From Saccharum officinarum (Eukaryota; Streptophyta; Magnoliopsida; Poales; Poaceae): a stretch of DNA of 64,000 nt. A program made the translations under genes and the position numbers. Positions within the stretch are counted from its first letter, which is position 1. The number at the start of each line of letters is the position of its first letter. This document shows positions 60,139 through 64,000 of the stretch, piece by piece. The stretch is taken from positions 21,009,063-21,073,062 of the forward strand of contig CM036179.1 of the NCBI GenBank assembly GCA_020631735.1, given 5' to 3'. The notes under the pieces are model-generated. The model saw only the letters and a program-made list of their open reading frames with translations, ran no database searches and was not told the origin of the DNA.

Positions 60139-62197
60139 GTAGTGGTAAATTCTTCAAAGAAGAAACGTGGAGATTGGAGAAGTAGCTCTGCCCTACATCA
60201 TCTCATCTGGCGTTGAAGATCGAAGTAGAAACGCGTGGCAATCCAAATAATAAAGGTCAATGGCACCTGCATCAGCATCATTGATTGGGTCATGTGAGAG
60301 TTGCACATGGAATGAAGTTTTCTTCATCTGCTGCCTGATTAAGAAATGTGTCTTGTCGTATTAACTCAAAACAATAATGCAGTCCATTATTTATGCAAGT
60401 GCCAAGAAATGTAGTAAATGGTGACAGTGACATGTGAGGAGTAGGGTATCTCGCGGCGATATTTCGTGGTAACCTTCGGATTTGGATCGAGTATTGGTTT
60501 AAGAATAGGATATCGGATATCCCATATAAGCTTTCAATATTGTTGTCTACAATGTGGAGAATGGCATTATTCTAAGTTGTCTCCCCAAGTTGGGGCTTAC
60601 AAGCTAATAAAGCCAACCAGCTAAAAACTAAGAAACTACTAAAACCCTTTCTTCATCAGTAGCTGGTTTTGCACATTGGACCAAGACCAATACGCAATAT
60701 TTTAATGAGCAAGGACATACAGGGACAACGATGGGTCTTTTAATTGAGATTACCTAGTTTTTAAAGTACTCATTTGTTTATTTCCGTATTATCGTTGGGT
60801 AAAAAAAATCCGCATTGACATTTAGTTGATAGCATGTTTTGCTGAGCTAAACAAGCAGCGTTCTCACACAAATAAAAAAAATCTCTAACCAATTATATTT
60901 ATAAATCGAAACATGTATCATATGAGCCAATAAGCTAACAACACATAATATATGATATTGTTGTCTCGAAAGTCGAAAATTCCAAACATCATATTGTATC
61001 AAAATTCATGACGAAGAGCAAAAGGGATGTTGAGACCTACAAAAAGTCCGCAGTCCAAGATCAATAGAAAATACTAGTGCCTTCAATCTTATTTTCTTTT
61101 TGTCTAAAAAAAGGTCATAATTTTCTTTTTTTAGAAAACTTTGGATGCAAGTCTTCAATGTTTTTTTGATAACTACCAGTCTTAATCATTGTGTGCTGAG
61201 CTCCCTCGTGCACCGTCTTTATGTTATTCCACCCGTTTGAATTGCATAAGTTAACACCCCAAGTTCGAATTGATTAGTTTTGTGCCACCATGTTCATCCC
61301 TGTGAAGTTTAACAAAGCCAAAATATGATGTCATTTTAGATGTAATAGTTCACTCTGTGTAAGGTTAGTCTCAGTTTCAATTTCTTGTGTTTGGGCCTAC
61401 TAAAAGAGAAAGTCATGTATCAGCTTGTCTGTTTAATGAAGTAGTTCATCTTTCTGCGAGTGTTCTTTGTTTGGTTGCACAAGATATGTGACCATGCTAC
61501 GGCCCTTATAGGAGAAATCTATATCAGTACATTCCCATTAAGCCTTGAGTGTGGCATCCCTTGGTTTCCTTTATTTACTCTACACTTAAATCTCTTAGAC
61601 TCCCATTGTTTCATGTTGCAGTTGCAGTACTACATTCAGGGTAGATTATATTTATCATGCATGGCTTCAAATGGTGAAGCATGTTGGCCTGTCACGACCC
61701 AGTTCATGTTATCTTTGTTTTTGCCAATCATCGCCACTTTTACATTTCATGTCATCAGAGCTGCTAGTCCTATTTCCAAAGACTCAACATCAACTACACC
61801 ACTTATTACAATATAGCCCCCTCTATAGTGGATGAAAAATACCATGTTTCATGTATTTTACCTATGAAAACAAACTAATTCCTATGAAATTTTTTGTACA
61901 GCTCCTATGAAATTCCTACGTCCCAAATGGAAAAAGTGATATATGGATGTTAAAATCCGTGTTTGAGCGATTTGGATGTAGCTTGAGGTATTGGTCTTTC
62001 ACGCCTCAATAATTGAGTAAAATTCACCTTACCAATTATAGCCCCAGATCACCAGATGATATGACCCATTTGTCCACCCTTTGGGTGCCCCTAGCATTTT
62101 TCCTCCCACCAAACTCAACTCATCCAAAGTGACGAAGCCGCGCGTCACGAATAAATCCGCCACGGCGCGAGATATCGTCGTCCCACATCACCACCCC
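60139..62197. other. Intergenic and distal promoter region of the SPX gene
   Basis: AT-rich, no gene or RNA recognised. Contains GGATATCC at 60515-60522, which fits the PHR-binding consensus GNATATNC, about 1.8 kb from the SPX start. One such site is expected by chance every few kb. Confidence 0.35.
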
Positions 62198-62205
62198 GCA
62201 TATCC
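62198..62205. promoter_or_regulatory. P1BS site (GCATATCC) in the proximal SPX promoter
   Basis: Fits GNATATNC, the site bound by PHR-type MYB factors that switch on phosphate-starvation genes. It lies 146-153 bases upstream of the ATG and 36 bases before the likely TATA box. SPX1/SPX2 genes are known PHR targets. Confidence 0.65.
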
Positions 62206-62240
62206 TCCGTTCGTCCTCGTCCTCCTCTGCATCCGCCCCC

Positions 62241-62247
62241 TATTTAT
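62241..62247 (+). promoter_or_regulatory. Probable TATA box of the SPX gene
   Basis: TATTTAT in a C-rich context about 104 bases upstream of the ATG, giving an expected transcript start near 62272 and a C-rich 5' UTR of about 80 bases. Confidence 0.5.
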
Positions 62248-62350
62248 CTCTCCTCTGCCCTCCTCTCAACCTCCCCCGCACTCCCAATTCCACAACGAAT
62301 TCTCCACCACGCACTCCGATCGAATTCTAGTTTCTCGGCGCAAAATCACA

Positions 62351-62877
62351 ATGAAGTTCGGCAAGAGCCTGAACAACCAGATCGTGGAGACGCTCCCCGA
62401 CTGGCGCGACAAGTTCCTGTCCTACAAGGACCTCAAGAAGCGGCTCAAGCAAATCGGCGCCGGCGCCGGCGCCGGCGAGCGGCGGAGCAAGCGCCAGCGC
62501 GTGGGCGACGGCGGCGGCGGCGGCTCCTCGCCGGCGATGACCCCGGAGGAGGCCGGGTTTGTCGCCCTCCTGGACGCCGAGCTCGACAAGTTCAACGCCT
62601 TCTTCCTCGAGAAGGAGGAGGACTACGTCATCCGGCTGAAGGTAATTATTGCTTGGCCGATCGATTCCTTGATCCATTTCCCCTCCCTGTCTCTCTCGGC
62701 GAATAGTGGTCTGATTCCGTGTGGGTCGGATTGAGGGGACGCAGGAGTTACAGGACAGGGTGGTGAGCGCCGTGGAGATGGGCTCGGCGGAGGAGCTGCT
62801 GCGGGTGCGGAAGGAGATCGTCGACTTCCACGGCGAGATGGTCCTCCTCGAAAACTACAGCGCGCTCAACTACACCG
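62351..62877 (+). CDS. SPX: SPX-domain protein (SPX1/SPX2-like), exons 1 and 2; gene continues beyond the window
   Basis: A phosphate-status sensor of the plant nucleus. SPX1/2 proteins bind inositol pyrophosphates and then hold PHR transcription factors inactive; this is family knowledge. Exon 1 (62351-62641) encodes 97 residues starting [20 protein letters not shown] and includes YKDLKKRLK (residues 25-33), whose Tyr and Lys belong to the inositol-phosphate-binding surface. A GAGAGAG/GGGGG low-complexity loop and TPEEAGF follow. A 103-base GT-AG intron (62642-62744) leads to exon 2 (62745-62877), ending in [22 protein letters not shown]. The donor GTGAG follows at 62878, phase 1. The next exon, which should hold the lysine-rich helix (KILKKYDK), is not found before 64000. 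A P1BS site and a TATA-like box lie upstream. No defect is seen. Confidence 0.9.
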
Positions 62878-64000
62878 GTGAGAACGCGCTCCCCTGCCGC
62901 GCCCTGTTTCTCGTTACCGGTTGTCGTGTTAGGTTAGAATAATTGAGATCTGCAACAGTGTAATGCATCCACGTCCCTGGGACCCGGGACTGGAATATTC
63001 TACGGTATCGTATGACACGTCATTTTACTATAAATGTTTATTTCTAGAAAAATAACTTGATCAACTATTTACAGTATATACATTAGTTGATAACTTTGAC
63101 CTAATAAGTTTGACATGTGCCCCCATAGGAGACCTGAACTATAGATTTTATGTCACCTTAAAAAAAGTCACGGATAAAATGTTCTAGAGGACTACAAATT
63201 TGAACTCCATGGTTCGATTTGTAAATCTCACCATTGACTGTTAGTTTTTGCATTGAGTTCAAAGCTTTAAACAGATTGGTCATACTCATCAATGCACATA
63301 AGCATCACTATTTTCCAAATTTGTTGAACTCCCCGTTTTACTTGCAAGGCTAGAGTACCAGTGAAACATGAAGTCTTATTCACCACCGTGGGTCATGTGC
63401 TAAAAGTGTGGTTTCATTAGACTGTGGGACGATGATGAAAAGTCTTTCACCCTGTTCACTTGTGCTTATCAGCCAGCCATTCAACAGTGTTTTTCTCTCA
63501 CAACAAATCAGCATCAGACAGAATCAGCCAGCCAGAAACCATCCAGCGAACAGGGTGTTTATCCACCACTATGGGTTACGTGCTATAAGTGTGGTTCCCA
63601 CAAAACTTTGTGGAATGATGTCAACGACTCAAATCCAAAAATATTTAAACTAGCAAATTTAAGGACTAATGGACTAACGACACTATTTGAATCTTTTAGC
63701 CAGGCATGAAATAACCATTTTTTCTCTTCGGTATCATACATAATTGTTTTTTCACATCGAAAGTGAAACTGAAGTATGGAACTGAAGTTGTAGCTTTGAG
63801 CCTTTGACCATACTGTACTTGAACGTTCTATTAGAATTAGGTCTTAACATTGGAGCTCCGAAGATGCACGTCTTGGCCCTTTCAGTACACTTAAATGAAT
63901 GTTCCATGCTTTACTAAGTATATTCTGGTTTTATGTACTTGTACACTTTCGTGTACAATAACTGATGTGGAAGATACCTCTATCTGGAAAAAAGTTTGTC
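62878..64000 (+). other. SPX intron 2 (runs off the window)
   Basis: Begins GTGAGAACG. No continuation of the SPX coding sequence is visible, so the intron is longer than 1.1 kb. It contains a MITE (63449-63557) flanked by a diverged 60-bp direct duplication (63378-63437 and 63558-63622). Confidence 0.7.
63449..63557. mobile_element. MITE in SPX intron 2 (109 bp)
   Basis: Perfect 10-base terminal inverted repeats CACCCTGTTC and GAACAGGGTG, with TTT on both sides. The interior shares TCTCACAACAAATCAGC with the MITE at 56526-56634. A non-autonomous DNA transposon; the superfamily is not certain. Confidence 0.65.

Noticed and set aside
1..64000. tRNA, rRNA or CRISPR loci
   Set aside because: I saw no cloverleaf-type tRNA gene, rRNA sequence or spaced direct-repeat array. 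The only tRNA-related sequences are the primer-binding sites.

Overview
The window is nuclear DNA of a grass (Poaceae), probably of the sorghum/sugarcane/maize group. The evidence is nested Copia-Sirevirus, Athila and Tekay-type Gypsy LTR retrotransposons, several MITEs, a LINE fragment, and interrupted genes of plant type (SPX, zf-HIT DEAD-box helicase, F-box). The species assignment is inference. Two 100-N assembly gaps lie at 1991-2090 and 54153-54252.

Layout. 1-1990: tail of a Sirevirus-like Copia element, its 3' LTR, and the start of a second similar LTR. 2091-32694: one minus-strand Athila element. It was later split twice: by a complete 16.7-kb Tekay-type element (copy A, 2349-19020, target duplication GTAGA) inside its 3' LTR, and by a 4.9-kb Tekay-type solo LTR (21547-26422, duplication CTTGC) inside its last reading frame. 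The right end of the Athila element abuts the coding sequence of an F-box gene remnant (32695-33460, minus). 33962-37867: another solo LTR. 38487-54152: a plus-strand Tekay-type element (copy C) of the same family as A; its 3' LTR runs into the second gap. 54253-64000: the gene-bearing end. It holds the 5' part of a DEAD-box helicase gene with an N-terminal HIT zinc finger (RH41-like, minus), its likely promoter, MITEs, a 5'-truncated LINE, and the first two exons of an SPX-domain phosphate-signalling gene (plus) that continues past the window.

Most unusual observation. Copies A and C carry, between primer-binding site and gag, an extra reading frame whose protein begins with a near copy of the histone H3 N-terminal tail. 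In copy C, 18 of the first 21 residues after Met match H3, including R2-T3-K4 and the A7-R8-K9-S10 motif. A long coiled coil and an acidic C-terminus follow. The same element encodes an integrase with a C-terminal chromodomain, the fold that reads modified H3 tails. Chromatin mimicry or targeting is an inference, but the sequence match is plain. The copy in A has lost R8 and G12 of the tail.

Other signals. The Tekay-type LTRs are about 5.1 kb long and carry a conserved 22-nt hairpin, a 12-bp palindrome and a terminal inverted repeat that survive between subfamilies. The GC-rich core of copy C's 5' LTR is decayed at CpG sites relative to its 3' LTR. All element reading frames except the H3-tail ORFs are broken. 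Some single-base breaks near the second gap may be assembly errors.
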